This document shows, piece by piece, positions 10,002 to 20,459 of a DNA stretch of 64,000 nt; positions within the stretch are counted from its first letter, which is position 1, and each line of letters opens with the position of its first letter. Where the stretch lies: the NCBI GenBank assembly GCA_032433765.1, contig JAVIAB010000101.1:66061140-66125139 (forward strand), in the 5' to 3' direction. The notes under the pieces are model-generated. The model was not told the DNA's origin. It saw only the letters and a list, made by a program, of their open reading frames with translations, and did no database searches. This DNA is from Megaustenia siamemsis. Lineage: Eukaryota; Mollusca; Gastropoda; Stylommatophora; Ariophantidae. The position numbers were made by a program, and so were the translations under genes.

Positions 10002-10295
10002 AGGAAGTTCTCAAAGAGGCCAACACAAAAAGGGAGCTCTTAAAAAAAACATCAGAAAAAAGCAATCAACATTTTTCGGGCACATCATAAGAAGAGGAAA
10101 GTTGGTATACTTAGTTACAACTGGCAAAATGAAAGGAAAGAGAGTTCGTGGGCGACAAAGAGAGAAAATACTGGATAGCTTGGTGTTATGGCATTGAAAA
10201 CAGTCAACAACAGAACTGATACGATGCACTGTAGCTAGAAGATTGTGCAGGGACATGGTCACCTACGTCAACCGGTATGGCACATGATGATGATG
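10002..10295 (+). mobile_element. LINE-A 3' end (right arm of the composite)
   Basis: Starts at GGAAGTTCTCAAAGAGGCC, matching LINE-A near 39958, and ends with CAACCGGTATGGCACATGATGATGATG. The right TSD begins at 10296. Coding is frameshifted. Confidence 0.85.
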
Positions 10296-10545
10296 ACTGC
10301 CCATAATGAGGGCTTGCTTTTTTATTCGTTTATTATCTCTCCTCATCACATGTCCAACATATGACAGTGTCTTTTCTTGATTACTAAAGATATTAGTGGT
10401 TGATTGACGATTTTTCTAAACTTCTCGTTTGTTTTTAATTCGTTCCACGCTATACCAAGTATTAACTTGGACATTTATTTTCGAAATCATTCAACTTTGT
10501 TTCTATGTCATTTATTTCCAGCTCTCACATACATACGTAAGGGAT

Positions 10546-10960
10546 GCTCATCATCATGTGCCATACCGGTTGGTGTAGGTGATCATGTCCCTCCATAATC
10601 TTCTATCTACAGTGCATCGTATCAGTTCTGTTGTTGACTGTTTTCCATCGAGGCCGTCTTGCCTCGAGACCAACCAGTCCCTCGTCCAGCCATTAATGTT
10701 CATTATCTTCTGAAAGCAACGCACATGAATGCGGCTTAACCTTTTCTCATCCCATACATTGGCAGTCCAGGTTTTTGATCCGTATAGATGTGTACTAAGA
10801 ACAAATCTCTTGTAAATTTGAATCTTAATCCTGAGTGTTAATTTGGTGGTGCCCATGCTCTATCTTTAAGTTTACCAAATGTGGAAGCTGCCTTTCCTAT
10901 CCGGGAATTGATTTCGCCTGTAAAAAGAGACTCTTCCGTTCTCTAACGGAAAGTCAAGGG
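10546..10960 (-). mobile_element. Chimeric LINE tail: LINE-A end joined to LINE-E RT end
   Basis: On the minus strand, 10960-10660 gives a decayed RT C-terminal region (I-Q-I-Y-K-R-F-V-L-S-T-H-L-Y-G-S-K-T-W-T) of the LINE-E type, then 10650-10546 is the LINE-A 3' UTR ending in TACCAACCGGTATGGCACATGATG. The switch near 10655 keeps one 100-codon frame open. It may be a template-switch product or a nested remnant. Confidence 0.6.
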
Positions 10961-11104
10961 CATACGAAAGAGCTCTCAAAAACAGATCCATTTAAATATC
11001 AATTAGATATAACGTTCATTGGAGACAGTAAGAAACTAATAAGCTTTCCGCAGTAGACTGTCCATTATAATTATGGTATAATAAAATATTGTCTTGTGTC
11101 AGAT

Positions 11105-11437
11105 TTACATCATTATCATCATTGAGTGCCGTCTACGCATCGAAGGTTGGGTACCATGGAGCGCCATTCCACTCTGTTTCTTTTCCTTTAATGGTGCACA
11201 TTGTCATAGGCTGACTTGTCCATCATGTTACTCGTCCATGTTAGTCAGATTTACATCACTCCACTCTGCCTCTTGCTTTGACGATGCAGATTGTCATAGA
11301 CTGACCTGTCCATCATGTTACTCGTCCATGTTAGTCAGATTTGCATCATTCCACTATTTCTCTTGCTTTGATGGTGCAGATTGTCATAGGCTACTTGTCC
11401 ATCATGTTATTCGTCCAAGTTAGTCAGATTTACATCG
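11105..11437 (-). mobile_element. LINE-F 3' end with internal 90-bp triplication
   Basis: The left edge is the ATCATCATTGAGTGCCGTCT tail end of LINE-F in minus orientation. The segment with TGCAGATTGTCATAG recurs at 11195, 11285 and 11375, a 90-bp period, so the last coding stretch of the LINE is present three times. Confidence 0.75.
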
Positions 11438-11439
11438 GA

Positions 11440-12150
11440 TCCCAAAACAAATTTATAAATCCTGTGTTTCTTTCGTAATCGATTTATTTGATCAAATATT
11501 CTAGGCGCACACCATTTTCTCACTTTATTGTCACAGCTATAAGAGAATAATGAGTTTACCAACTTCGTGTTTCTACACGCTCCAAGGAAGAGTTTACAGT
11601 CTCCAAGTAAGCGACGATTGAGTTCCAGTGTCTATATGACCACATGCTGTACTCGTAAACTAAATAACCGTTTTCATGTTTTTTTTTTCTACGCTGCAAG
11701 CGATGATGAAGTAAATCGTTTACAAGTTACTTGATGTTTTAAGAAAGAACGAAGGTACCGTCTTTAAGTTTATCTACGATTTGAGAGAGGACAGCGCGCC
11801 GTCTACATGTATTCAACGCTATAAGCGAGGATGAAGTTACTGTCTCTATTCGTTTCCTTTCCCAGGGCTGGTATCATGAACTTAACGCTTGCACATGTCG
11901 CATTAAACCGTACCAATAGCATTTAGAGAGTTTCGAAGATAGGGAGAGAGTGGTGAGGGGGCAATGTCTATACACTCGAAAGAGAAGCTGAGTTGCAGGT
12001 TAATGATATGACACTCCTTGTCAACACTTGTATTTGGGTCGCTCTCTCCTGATTTTCTGCTTGGATCTAGTGTCGCTCTCTTTATTTTATTTTGTTCTGA
12101 TAATTTCAATTTTGATCCTCCGGTTCAATCGTTGCGGTTTACTGTGTCGC
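11440..12150. other. No gene; weak degenerate repeat
   Basis: Phrases such as GCGATGATGAAGT and GCGAGGATGAAGTTAC recur loosely between 11520 and 11860, suggesting an eroded minisatellite. Confidence 0.4.
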
Positions 12151-12360
12151 CATCATGCGGATGGTGCAGGTCATCATGTCCTTTCACAATTTCCTATCTC
12201 GGTGTATCGTATTAGTTTTGTTGTTGACTATTTTTTTCATGCAATGACACCAAACTATCTAGTATCGTCTTTCGTTGTCATCTACGATCTCTCTTGTCCT
12301 GTATTTCGTAAGTTGTAACCATTGCAACTTTCCTCTTCTCATGATGTGCCCAAAAATGTT
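12151..12360 (-). mobile_element. LINE-A 3' end, left arm of inverted pair
   Basis: The minus strand matches the LINE-A terminal 200 bp (TGTGAAAGGACATGATGACC, ACAACAAAACTAATACGATAC, GAAGAGGAAAGTTGCAATGG). It faces a plus-strand copy at 12375-12595. Confidence 0.75.
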
Positions 12361-12374
12361 AGGGCTCTTAAGAC

Positions 12375-12553
12375 TTTTTTTTAGAGGAATCATGAAAAGA
12401 GGAAAGTTCGAATATTTGGCAACAACTAGAAAAAAAAATACTAGATATCTTTGTGTCATGGCATGGAAAACAGTCAACACAAGTATTGATATGATGCACT
12501 GTGGATAGAGAATTGTGGAAGGATATGATCGCCTACGTCAACCGGTATGTTAC

Positions 12554-12586
<33 letters not shown>

Positions 12587-12595
12587 TTGATATTA
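12375..12595 (+). mobile_element. LINE-A 3' end, right arm of inverted pair, (GAT)n tail
   Basis: The same LINE-A terminal segment in plus orientation, ending CAACCGGTATGTTACATGATG followed by at least ten GAT units to about 12590. With the minus copy just before it this forms a head-to-head inverted repeat with arms of about 200 bp and almost no spacer. Confidence 0.8.
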
Positions 12596-12599
12596 TCGT

Positions 12600-13454
12600 G
12601 TATGCCGAATAATGTTATTTCATGTCACGTGTCTCACACATTTTACACAGATGATGACGGCTAGAAATATATTGGACAGTGTGTGGGTTGTGGTATGGTT
12701 TACAGTCACATGACTCTACCCGAGATGAATGAGTGAAGTAATTACCATACTTCAGTGTTTATCAATGTTTCAGTGCTCATTTCTCTCATCCGTGCAGCCG
12801 TAACGAATAAAACAAAAGAACACTTAACCTGCATTTAGTTATATTGTTTAATGTTAAAAAAACAACTAATGTGAGATTAGACACCAACACTTGGCAGCTT
12901 GAAATATGTGTGGCTCAGACTAATCTTCTATCTGACATGATCTTCACGCCCCTTGCATAGATTAGTGTCACACCACGTGGTATTGTTTACAAACAATTCC
13001 CGTCTTATTCTCCCTCTATAGATCAGGTTATGGTTTTCTTCAGGCCTATGTGAAGATCAGCATAACAATTAACATGGTATAGATGTCTGTCTTTCCTAAA
13101 TCATCTATTACATTGCCAGATATCTGTAATTTTATTTGCTTTCCTGATGTATCTATCCATGCCTCATCGGAATATAAAAAGCGTGGTGGTCAAAGTTTCA
13201 ACCAAACTTACCTACTCAAAATAAATATACTCATCTATTTAAATATTGCCTGTCTGAATTAGTTGTTGAACGGTATTAAGCTTTTTTTTTCTATTCTGTC
13301 ATTGCATTAAATTGTAAGCTTAATATCTCTATATAATACACTTAATCTAAATTATAGCTAGATAATATCATTATATCGGTTTTATTAGGGGGAAAGAAAC
13401 AGGAAAGTGCATGTTGTTTCTGTTAACATATTTCAGCTTATTAATATAATTACT
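12600..13454. other. AT-rich interval, no gene seen
   Basis: No repeat family or motif recognised. Confidence 0.5.
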
Positions 13455-13890
13455 TCTTCATCGTCATCATTGAGTGCAGTCTCCACATCGAAGGTTGACT
13501 ACCATGGAGGGCCATTCCGTTCGGTATCTTGCTTTGTTAGTGCAGGTTGTCATAGGCTCACATGACCACCTTTAGGTTTTACTCGTCCATGTTAGTCTTG
13601 GTTGTCTCTGCCATTTTTACCTTGTATTGTTCCTACCGAGATAACTTTTAGTAGGTTGCTGTGTCTTTTAACATGCCCAACAAAGTCTCATTTATCTTGT
13701 TTGAATTGTGTTTAGTAGTTCTCTTTTCAGTTTTAGTTGTTTTAATACTCATCGTTTGTTGTCTTTTCTTTCCATCCAATTCTACCTAATCTTCTCTAAA
13801 TCCACATTTCAAAGGTTTCAATTATTTTCTGTTCTGTTTTCTTGTCTAATGTCCAAGTTTCTGCGCCATACAGGAATGTTGATAAAACAA
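13455..13890 (-). mobile_element. LINE-F 3' end
   Basis: Aligns in order with the LINE-F 3' region at 18.86-19.28 kb: TCATCATTGAGTGCAGTCTCC tail, GAAGGTTGACTACCATGG, ACTCGTCCATGTTAGTCTTGG, GTTGCTGTGTCTTTTAACATG and TCTGCGCCATACAGGAA. Coding is broken. Confidence 0.8.
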
Positions 13891-14501
13891 AACAAGCATG
13901 TAGTTATCCAACAAGTATGAACACATGTGATCAAACATGCCACCTCATGATGTAAGAATGTATCAAGTACCGTGCCATACACACAAGAACGATAGTGCGA
14001 TTAGACGCTACTGAAGCTGTTGGCGTCACCGCTTCCTATGGATGGTACAGGCTATTATTGCATTAAATGTCCTTGTTTCGTGGGCTGTACGGCTGTTTCA
14101 CGAAGAACTAATTGACAAGTTGTATCTTGTCTCTAGTTACCTTGACTGTTGACATGAGTCCACACTTGCTATTTTAATATTGATGAAAAAATATTACATT
14201 ATTAATTGACTAGACTTGAGTGATGTGCCAACATTATTGATTATTTTGTTCTCTCAGCTATTTAAGTTATACATTTTACCTGTTCAGCTTTTTCTGTAAT
14301 CTGAATTAAGGTACATTAAGGAAATTGAGGTACATTGTTATTGAAAAATATTTCCCAACAAATACATTCGTCATTTTAAAGTTTTGAATGGACCACTGTT
14401 AGAGTACAAACTATTTTTCTACTTAACGACCTGACACGAATGTCAAAGCTGGACAAACATCACTAAGGAAAGCAGCCAAAATGCGATTATCTAAAGAGGC
14501 T
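13891..14501. other. No gene recognised
   Basis: AT-rich, with no long frame or repeat unit recognised. Confidence 0.5.
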
Positions 14502-14514
14502 ACTGTAAAATGAA

Positions 14515-14764
14515 GTTCAGTCGTTAGTGAACTGGACTAAAAAGGACAAGAGGTAGGGTCGATCCTAATCGACGGCTTCCGCTCTCCCAACCTTTAATGA
14601 TTACTGGCTTTTTTTCTGAGAAAGTAAAGCAGCACGGGCGTAATACCGACCACATTATCCCCAAAATCATGTGCCGAAGGTTTGTACAAATTATGGTCAC
14701 TAACACCATATTCCCTATACGCCACTTGGCGTGACTGGGGCACTTTACCATTTTTTTTTTTTTT
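14515..14764 (+). mobile_element. SINE-1 copy, slightly 5'-truncated, 13-bp TSD
   Basis: The body (GCAGCACGGGCGTAATACC, CACTAACACCATATTCCCTA, CGCCACTTGGCGTGAC) and a T-rich tail are present. ACTGTAAAATGAA at 14502-14514 and 14765-14777 is a perfect TSD. The A box is missing, so insertion was 5'-truncated. Confidence 0.9.
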
Positions 14765-14950
14765 ACTGTAAAATGAATACTGAACATTTTAAGAAGAAAC
14801 TAATATTGGAAGCAACATAAGGAAATGAGCAAGTTTTACACCACTACAGTGGTTAATGAATTAGGGATGGTCAATTTCTTTGGCCGTGTAGAGTGATCAC
14901 TGCAAACTATTGTCCACTAGACAGCCACAAGCAGGGGTAGAATGGGAGAA

Positions 14951-15230
14951 TATATATATATACATACATACATATATTTATATATATTATAACAAACACA
15001 TTGCGTTCATTGCATGAAACGCTCTTCAGATTTTACTTCGATCTAAACACATTCGGTCCCTAGCAGGGAACACAATTCAGGTTTTACTTTGACTTAAACA
15101 CTTTGGTATGATGCAGGGAACACATTTCAGATTTTACTTTGACTTAAACACTGTGGTATGATGCAGGGGACACACTTCAGATTTTACTTTGATCTAAACA
15201 CATTGAGCTCCGCGCAGGAAACACACAATA
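14951..15230. repeat. (TA)-rich microsatellite and 50-bp minisatellite
   Basis: A TATA/CATA run spans 14951-14990. Then CAGATTTTACTT-type starts recur at 15027, 15078, 15128 and 15178, a period of 50-51 bp over about four copies with AAACAC and GCAGGGAACACA. Confidence 0.8.
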
Positions 15231-15366
15231 AAGAGACCTCGACCATAATAACATAATAAATGGGAGACTTTCAAAGTGTTAGAGATTCTTTCCGACGGGC
15301 TGTGGCGAGGACAACCATCTGCAAAAGACAAGCAACCCAATGATTATGTTGTTTTAATAGTACACA

Positions 15367-15779
15367 ATAGTCAAACATGGACCCTTTCTAAATCACATTT
15401 AAGAAACATCAATACATGTGAGATGCGTTGCTTGAGAAAAGTAACAAACAACAAAAGAAGAGATAGAATACCAAATGAAACCATAAGAAAAATAGTAGGA
15501 ACAAAACCCTGCCAAGAATGTATAGAACAACAACAACTTAAATGGTTTGGTCACCTGGTCAGAATGAATCCTCCCCAATCACCATCAAGGGCGTTCTTCT
15601 CGAGAATGCATGGAAAAAGACCAAGAGAAAGACTCAGAAGTAGATGGATGGATGCAGTGACAGAGACATGTAACAGCAAAGGAAAATCACTAATTCAGAC
15701 AATTCGAGCAGCACAAGAACGACAAATTATACAAACCACGACACCTTTTAGGTATCAGTGAAAAGAGAAAAGAAAAAAG
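15367..15779 (+). mobile_element. LINE-C 3' fragment with 11-bp TSD
   Basis: AATAGTACACA at 15356-15366 and 15780-15790 delimits a 413-bp insertion. It codes for the intact LINE-C end (Q-T-W-T-L-S-K-S-H-L-R to T-T-P-F-R-Y-Q stop), including W-F-G-H-L-V-R-M-N and the basic K-R-P-R-E-R-L-R-S-R-W segment. The frame is open throughout, which suggests a fairly young insertion. Confidence 0.9.
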
Positions 15780-15790
15780 AATAGTACACA

Positions 15791-16380
15791 TTAGAATAGT
15801 AGGCATCTCGTTGATGTTTTTAGTCAACCTCTGAATGTTATTAGTTTATCTTGTCATTGCCTTTGTTCACGTCTTTTAGTCTGCATTTTTAAACGTAAGG
15901 GATGATGCTAATACGTTATGTGTGTATTTAAACATGCTTTTTATCACTTTCTAATTCTACCGTATTCAATTTGCTTTACGTTATGTTGTTTTTTCAAAAT
16001 TTCATAGTTTTATTACCTCTTCACAAACGGTTAATCATCTCTTATCTGCACCCATGCTGTGTCTAGATCATATCACTTACCCTGCGTGCGAAATGTATTG
16101 CCTGAAGATTAGTAATTAAAATTTCAGTTTGATAAAACATATAATGGTATTCACAAATCATCTTTTCGCAGCTTTATTCGATTGGATGATTCACGTTTCT
16201 CCTTTGTGGATAGTGTCTTCTCTAATAAATTATAGACTGAAGCACATTAATAACGCACTAGATGACAGATCCAGGAACAAGGTATGAAATGTAAATATAT
16301 AAGTGTCTAATCCACACCGTCGCCCCATACGTCCATCAACAAAGGAGATGGTGAATATGCTCTCGTCTGTGAGAGCAGCA
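15791..16380. other. No gene recognised
   Basis: AT-rich flank of the following minisatellite. Confidence 0.5.
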
Positions 16381-16389
16381 TTCCACTGT

Positions 16390-16845
16390 AGTCTAGTCTC
16401 TGACATCTCCACTGTAGTTTAGTCCATCTGACATGTACTGTATGTCCATGTGTCATGTTGCTCGTCCACTGTAGTCTAGTCCATCTGACATGTTGCTTCC
16501 ACTGTAGTCTAGTCATCTGACATACTGTAGTCTAGTCCATCTGACATGTTGCCACTGTAGTCTAGGACATGTTGTTCCACTGTAGTTTAGTCCATCTGAC
16601 ATGTTGCTCGGTCCACTGTATTCTAGTCATGTGTCATGTTGCTCGGTCCACTGTAGTCTAGTCCATCTGACATGTTGCTCTGTCCACTGTAGTCTAGTCC
16701 ATCTGACATGTTGCTCTGTCCACTGTAGTCTATTCCATCTGACATGTTGTTTGGTCCACTGTAGTCTAGTCCATCTGACATGTTGCTCGGTCCACTGTAG
16801 TGTAGTCCATCTGACATGTTGCTCTGTCCATTGCAGGCGGCGCTA
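16390..16845. repeat. 36-bp minisatellite (GTCCACTGTAGTCTAGTCC unit)
   Basis: Roughly a dozen copies of a 36-bp unit carry CCACTGTAGTCTAG, CCATCTGACATGTTGCTC and a short linker. The left half is degraded by small deletions; the right half (16600-16845) is regular. Because 36 is divisible by three, both strands stay open (12-residue repeats); these are not treated as genes. Confidence 0.9.
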
Positions 16846-16869
16846 ACGATGTATGTATGTCTAGTTTGG

Positions 16870-17560
16870 TTCAACATAAGATCGTATTGCAGTTATTGCC
16901 TTTTTTTGCGGGTCATTATCATTGCACTCCGAACATGTCCATATCTGCACAGATCCCCACCTCACCAAGTCTTGCAGTGTCCAGCGACTGACGACTCCAG
17001 TTATGTGTTGATTGATAAGACTTCTTACCCGCCCACTAAGTTTAACTTTCTGGCTGTGCCCATCTTAGCTACCAAACTCTTTCATCCGAAGGAGTGACGT
17101 AGACTCATGGTTGTCGAAGTCATGTGTCCTTCCGATATCTCGGAGGGCGCTGATAATGTCCCCCGATCCATTGGTTGCCCGTCCTCAACAATAGCGCAGC
17201 TACCCAACCTGTCCGCGCTTTCATTTCCCCGTACTCCCGCATGTCCAGGGACGTATTGTAGTAAGACTTCTATCTCTGTGTCACCGTATGGCTGTCAGTC
17301 TACCCTCTATTGCCCCGGTTGTTTGACTTGCCGGGAATGAACGATTCCTTAGGGTACTCAGCACAACATGACAATCTTGCCGCAGGGGTAGTAACTCGTT
17401 GTTGGCAACTCTGAAATCTATCACTGACTTTTCCAGTAGTTCGGGAAAATTCATTCAGACGGTCTTAGTGCTATGGTGACAATTCATCATTTTGTCAATA
17501 ATTTGCGAGCTCATTCCAGTCTCCAACACAGTAAAGGCTCGGTAGTGGTCGTTTTCAGCT
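16870..17560 (-). pseudogene. LINE-H RNase H / C-terminal remnant
   Basis: On the minus strand near 17290-17190 the frame reads L-L-Q-Y-V-P-G-H-A-G-V-R-G-N-E-S-A-D-R-L, the active-site end of a type I RNase H domain (His, then G-N-E-x-A-D). Downstream it continues to a W-T-L-x-D-L segment and an L-W-T-C-S-E-C-N-D-type end near 16920, shared with copies at 25.4 and 55.9 kb. Stops and frameshifts interrupt it. An RNase H after an RT is typical of I-like LINEs, but no RT is seen here. Confidence 0.65.
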
Positions 17561-17579
17561 AGTCCTGGCATTTCAACCA

Positions 17580-18130
17580 CATGTTCTGGCTGTTTTGTCT
17601 CACCAGTCCTTTTATACTCGGTATATTCGAGGGAGCCATGTGCACGCCGCTGCCAGGGAAAAATGGATTAACACACAAAACTCAGTTCCTAGTCTCTAGG
17701 GACTTCGTCAGAGGTGAAAGCTGGCAAACGCAACAACAACAACATGAACAACATACTCGGTATACAGCCACAACGTGTACACATATTCAGGATCATAGCT
17801 ATTGAGAATCGTGTTGCACGTGTAACTTTCATTGTTTTCATGTAGTCTGTACAAAACCATGTTCGTTGAATCGTGCACTTTAAATTCCATCGCCTTTATA
17901 ATCCTACAAGCATTTAGAGATAAAAACACACATTCAAGCACCCACTGCTCAGCTCGTGTATGATACCAAAGCTAACATATCGATGTTGCGATAACTGAAA
18001 GTCCAATATAGAACTAGAAAATATTTAAAAAATTAAACTTCTTCGAAATATATACGTCTTCGGAGACTTAAACATGTATTGTGAGTATTTTACACTAAAT
18101 GAAAATGACATGAAAAACAAAACAACTGAA
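17580..18130. other. No gene recognised
   Basis: Contains CAA-rich sequence near 17730. A minus-strand frame of 77 codons (17708-17941) has no recognisable motif. Confidence 0.4.
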
Positions 18131-18139
18131 AATATGTCA

Positions 18140-18400
18140 GCAATTTAGGAGAAGACGATAAAAGTACATCGGTCATGTTCTCAGAAATGAATTAAAAGTA
18201 CTCTAGCCACAGGCCTTCCTAAGTTAACAGGGTAGCAAAATAAAATAAAGAGGAACAAGAAACTACGTAGAACAATCAATAAAGCAGACTCATCTATAGG
18301 CGCAGAACAAAGGGATACATACAGAGATAACAGGGAAAGGTCAGGCAAGCAGATCTATGACTTTTACTATACCTGCAGTCATCGGGGACTAAGTGGAGCT
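18140..18400 (+). mobile_element. Decayed LINE 3' remnant
   Basis: Codes in broken frame for a K-Y-I-G-H-V-L-R-N-E-like stretch, a basic segment and a tail resembling post-RT regions of RTE-like LINEs. Family not assigned. Confidence 0.4.
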
Positions 18401-18540
18401 ATCAAATTAATTCATAGTCACATCACATTACTTACTTCAAGAAGTTGGTTCACTGTTTTCGCAATCTGATAAGTATGTATAACTTTAATTTTAAAATATG
18501 TTTAAACACTTGTTTGAGCATTATTATTTAATCATTAATA

Positions 18541-18854
18541 CATCGTCATCATCATCATGAGCCATGCATACTGGCGTAGGTAATCATGTCTCTCCACAAT
18601 ATTCTATCTCGACTATTACTTATAATTACTATTGTTGACTTTCTGTCAAGCAATTTTCTTAAGCTGCCTGGCACCTTTTTCTCTTTGTCTCCCTCTATCT
18701 CTTCGTCCCTCAATGTTCTCAGTTGTCACTATATATTCCAGCTGCTCCCTTCTCATTGCAAGTCCACACAATGATTAATGTTTTTTTTTTCCAAATATTA
18801 AAAATTAGCTCTGTTTTTGCATTGGCCTCTTTCAGAACGTTAGCATTAATCTTC
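18541..18854 (-). mobile_element. LINE-G 3' part, outermost host of the nest
   Basis: The minus strand aligns with LINE-G at 34.04-34.35 kb through to its (GAT)n tail at 18541-18559. It stops at AATCTTC (18848-18854). The matching upstream part resumes after the second AATCTTC at 23315-23321, and joining the two restores the LINE-G order GGACAGCTAAGAAG then TAATG and AACGTTCTG. Confidence 0.85.
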
Positions 18855-19849
18855 GTATCATCATCATCATCGTGTGCCTTCTCCGCAACGAAGGTTGGCT
18901 ACCATGGATCACCATTCTACTCTGTTTATTGCTTTGATGGTGCAGGCTGTCATAGATTGACCTCACCATCTTTTGATGTTACTCGTCCATGTTAGTCTTG
19001 GTCTGCCTCTGCCTCTTTTACCTTGTATTTTTCCTTCCAATATTACTTTTAGTAGGCTGTTGTGTCTTTTAACATGGCCCAAAAATTTAATTTGTCTTCT
19101 CTTAATTGTATTTAGAAGTTCTCTTTTTATTTTCAGTTGTTTTAAAACTTCATCGTTTGTTATCTTTTGTTTCCATCCAATTCTACCTATTCTTCTATAA
19201 ATCCATATTTCAAAGGCTTCAATTTTCTGTTCTGTTTTCTTGTCTAATGTCCATGTTTCTGCACCATACAGGAATATTGAGAAGATGTAACATTTTGCAA
19301 TTCTTAGTATCAGCCCTGCTGATATTTATTTTGTTGTTAGTATATTTTTCATGTCATCAAACTTATTTTTTGTGATACCTATTCTTTTGTTTATTTCAGT
19401 TTTGCATTTTCCATCATTGGTTATAGTATGTCCCAGGTAGTTGTAACTCTGGACTGTCTGCAGATGTATTCCCTCAACAGTGATATGTAATTGTAGGTCT
19501 TGAGAATTTTCTTTGTTTATGATCATAGTTTTAGTCTTTTTGATATTCATTTCTAGTCCATATTTTTTGCTTGTTATGTTTATCACATTAAGCAATTAGT
19601 GTAGGTCTTTAGGATTTTCTGCAAGTAGAACAGTATCATCAGCATATCTCAGGTTATTGATTATTTTTCCATTAATGTTTAGGCCTGGTATCTCAGAGAT
19701 GTTTTTAAAGATTTGCTCAGTGTATAGATTGAACAAGCTTGGTGATAGGATGCATCCTTGTCTTACTCCTCTTTTTATGTCCATGGGTGTAGAGTTCTCC
19801 TTGTTATATCTTATTATTGCTGTTTGCTCCCAGTACAAATTACATATTA
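18855..19849 (-). mobile_element. LINE-F 3' portion (level 2 of the nest)
   Basis: Minus-strand coding includes V-R-Q-G-C-I-L-S-P-S-L-F-N-L-Y, N-L-R-Y-A-D-D-T-V-L-L-A-E (the RT catalytic Y-A-D-D box, near 19640), then M-N-I-K-K-T-K-T-M and the Y-N-Y-L-G-H-T-I segment. The (GAT)n 3' tail abuts 18855. Coding is continuous across the transposon insertion once one TA is removed. Confidence 0.9.
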
Positions 19850-19872
19850 TAGTCCGTTCAGATTCGTTTGCC
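19850..19872 (+). repeat. Left terminal inverted repeat of the DD83E transposon
   Basis: 23 bp, perfect inverse of 22219-22241; the outer bases follow the TA target duplication. Confidence 0.92.
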
Positions 19873-20164
19873 GAGATGTTATGATTTATAATTCAAAAAG
19901 TTCTTGATGATTTCACATGATTTTTGGCATACGGTGTTAAAATGTCCATGTCACGAGAACATATGTGTTACTCGATGTCTAGCTATAACGGTTTTCTTAA
20001 AACGGCGAATTCCTTTGATCTTTGCCCATGTAACTATTATTTTGACCCTAATCAAAATTTTTTACAGTAATCTAGTGCAACGATGACCCATAGGCGTGTC
20101 CATAAAATTTTACTTGGTGGCAAGTATACAAATTTTAAATTATATATAGAACTTTTGTTCGTAG

Positions 20165-20350
20165 AGTCAATTTGATATAGTTCCATGCTCTTGGTGTGAG
20201 TTTCCCAAATGTTGTCGCTGCCTTTCAAATACGTACATTTAGTTCCTCATCTAAGGAAAGTGTGGCTGTAATAGTGGATCCAAGATAGCTGAACTTCTGT
20301 ACTGACTCAAGCAGGCTTCCATTCAAAGTAATGGTTGTTGGTTTGCTTAT
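20165..20350 (-). mobile_element. LINE-E RT-end fragment inside the transposon (level 4)
   Basis: The minus strand gives T-T-I-T-L-N-G-S-L-L-E-S-V-Q-K-F-S-Y-L-G-S-T-I followed by a K-A-A-T-T-F-G-K-L segment, the post-palm region of a LINE RT. It resembles the LINE-E part at 10.66-10.96 kb. No TSD was identified, so capture by other means is possible. Confidence 0.6.
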
Positions 20351-20459
20351 AACATATTTTTGATTGCTTGGGTGGTCTTGAACAATAAACTGTTTAACAA
20401 ATCAACTAGGAAATTTTGCAAATCAAACTATTTATCTGTAGACTTAATCAGAGTAATGA

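Larger units (their letters stand above)
7259..10295 (+). mobile_element. TSD-bounded LINE-A / Penelope-like composite
   Basis: The 10-bp repeat ACTGCCCATA at 7249-7258 and 10296-10305 flanks a 3037-bp insert. Its left part (7259 to about 8238) is a LINE 5' region with an APE-type endonuclease. Its middle (about 8239-10001) is Penelope-like: GIY-YIG domain, pyrimidine-rich spacer and hammerhead-like motif. Its right part (about 10002-10295) is the LINE-A 3' end with GAT tail. The whole LINE reverse transcriptase core is missing. GTTCTCA occurs at both inner junctions (8232-8238 and 10007-10013), which could be a TSD of the Penelope-like segment or microhomology. Whether the chimera moved as one unit or arose after insertion is not decided by this copy. 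Confidence 0.75.

Noticed and set aside
16601..16877. Cysteine-rich secreted peptide on plus strand or DYSG repeat protein on minus strand
   Set aside because: Both are translations of the 36-bp minisatellite.
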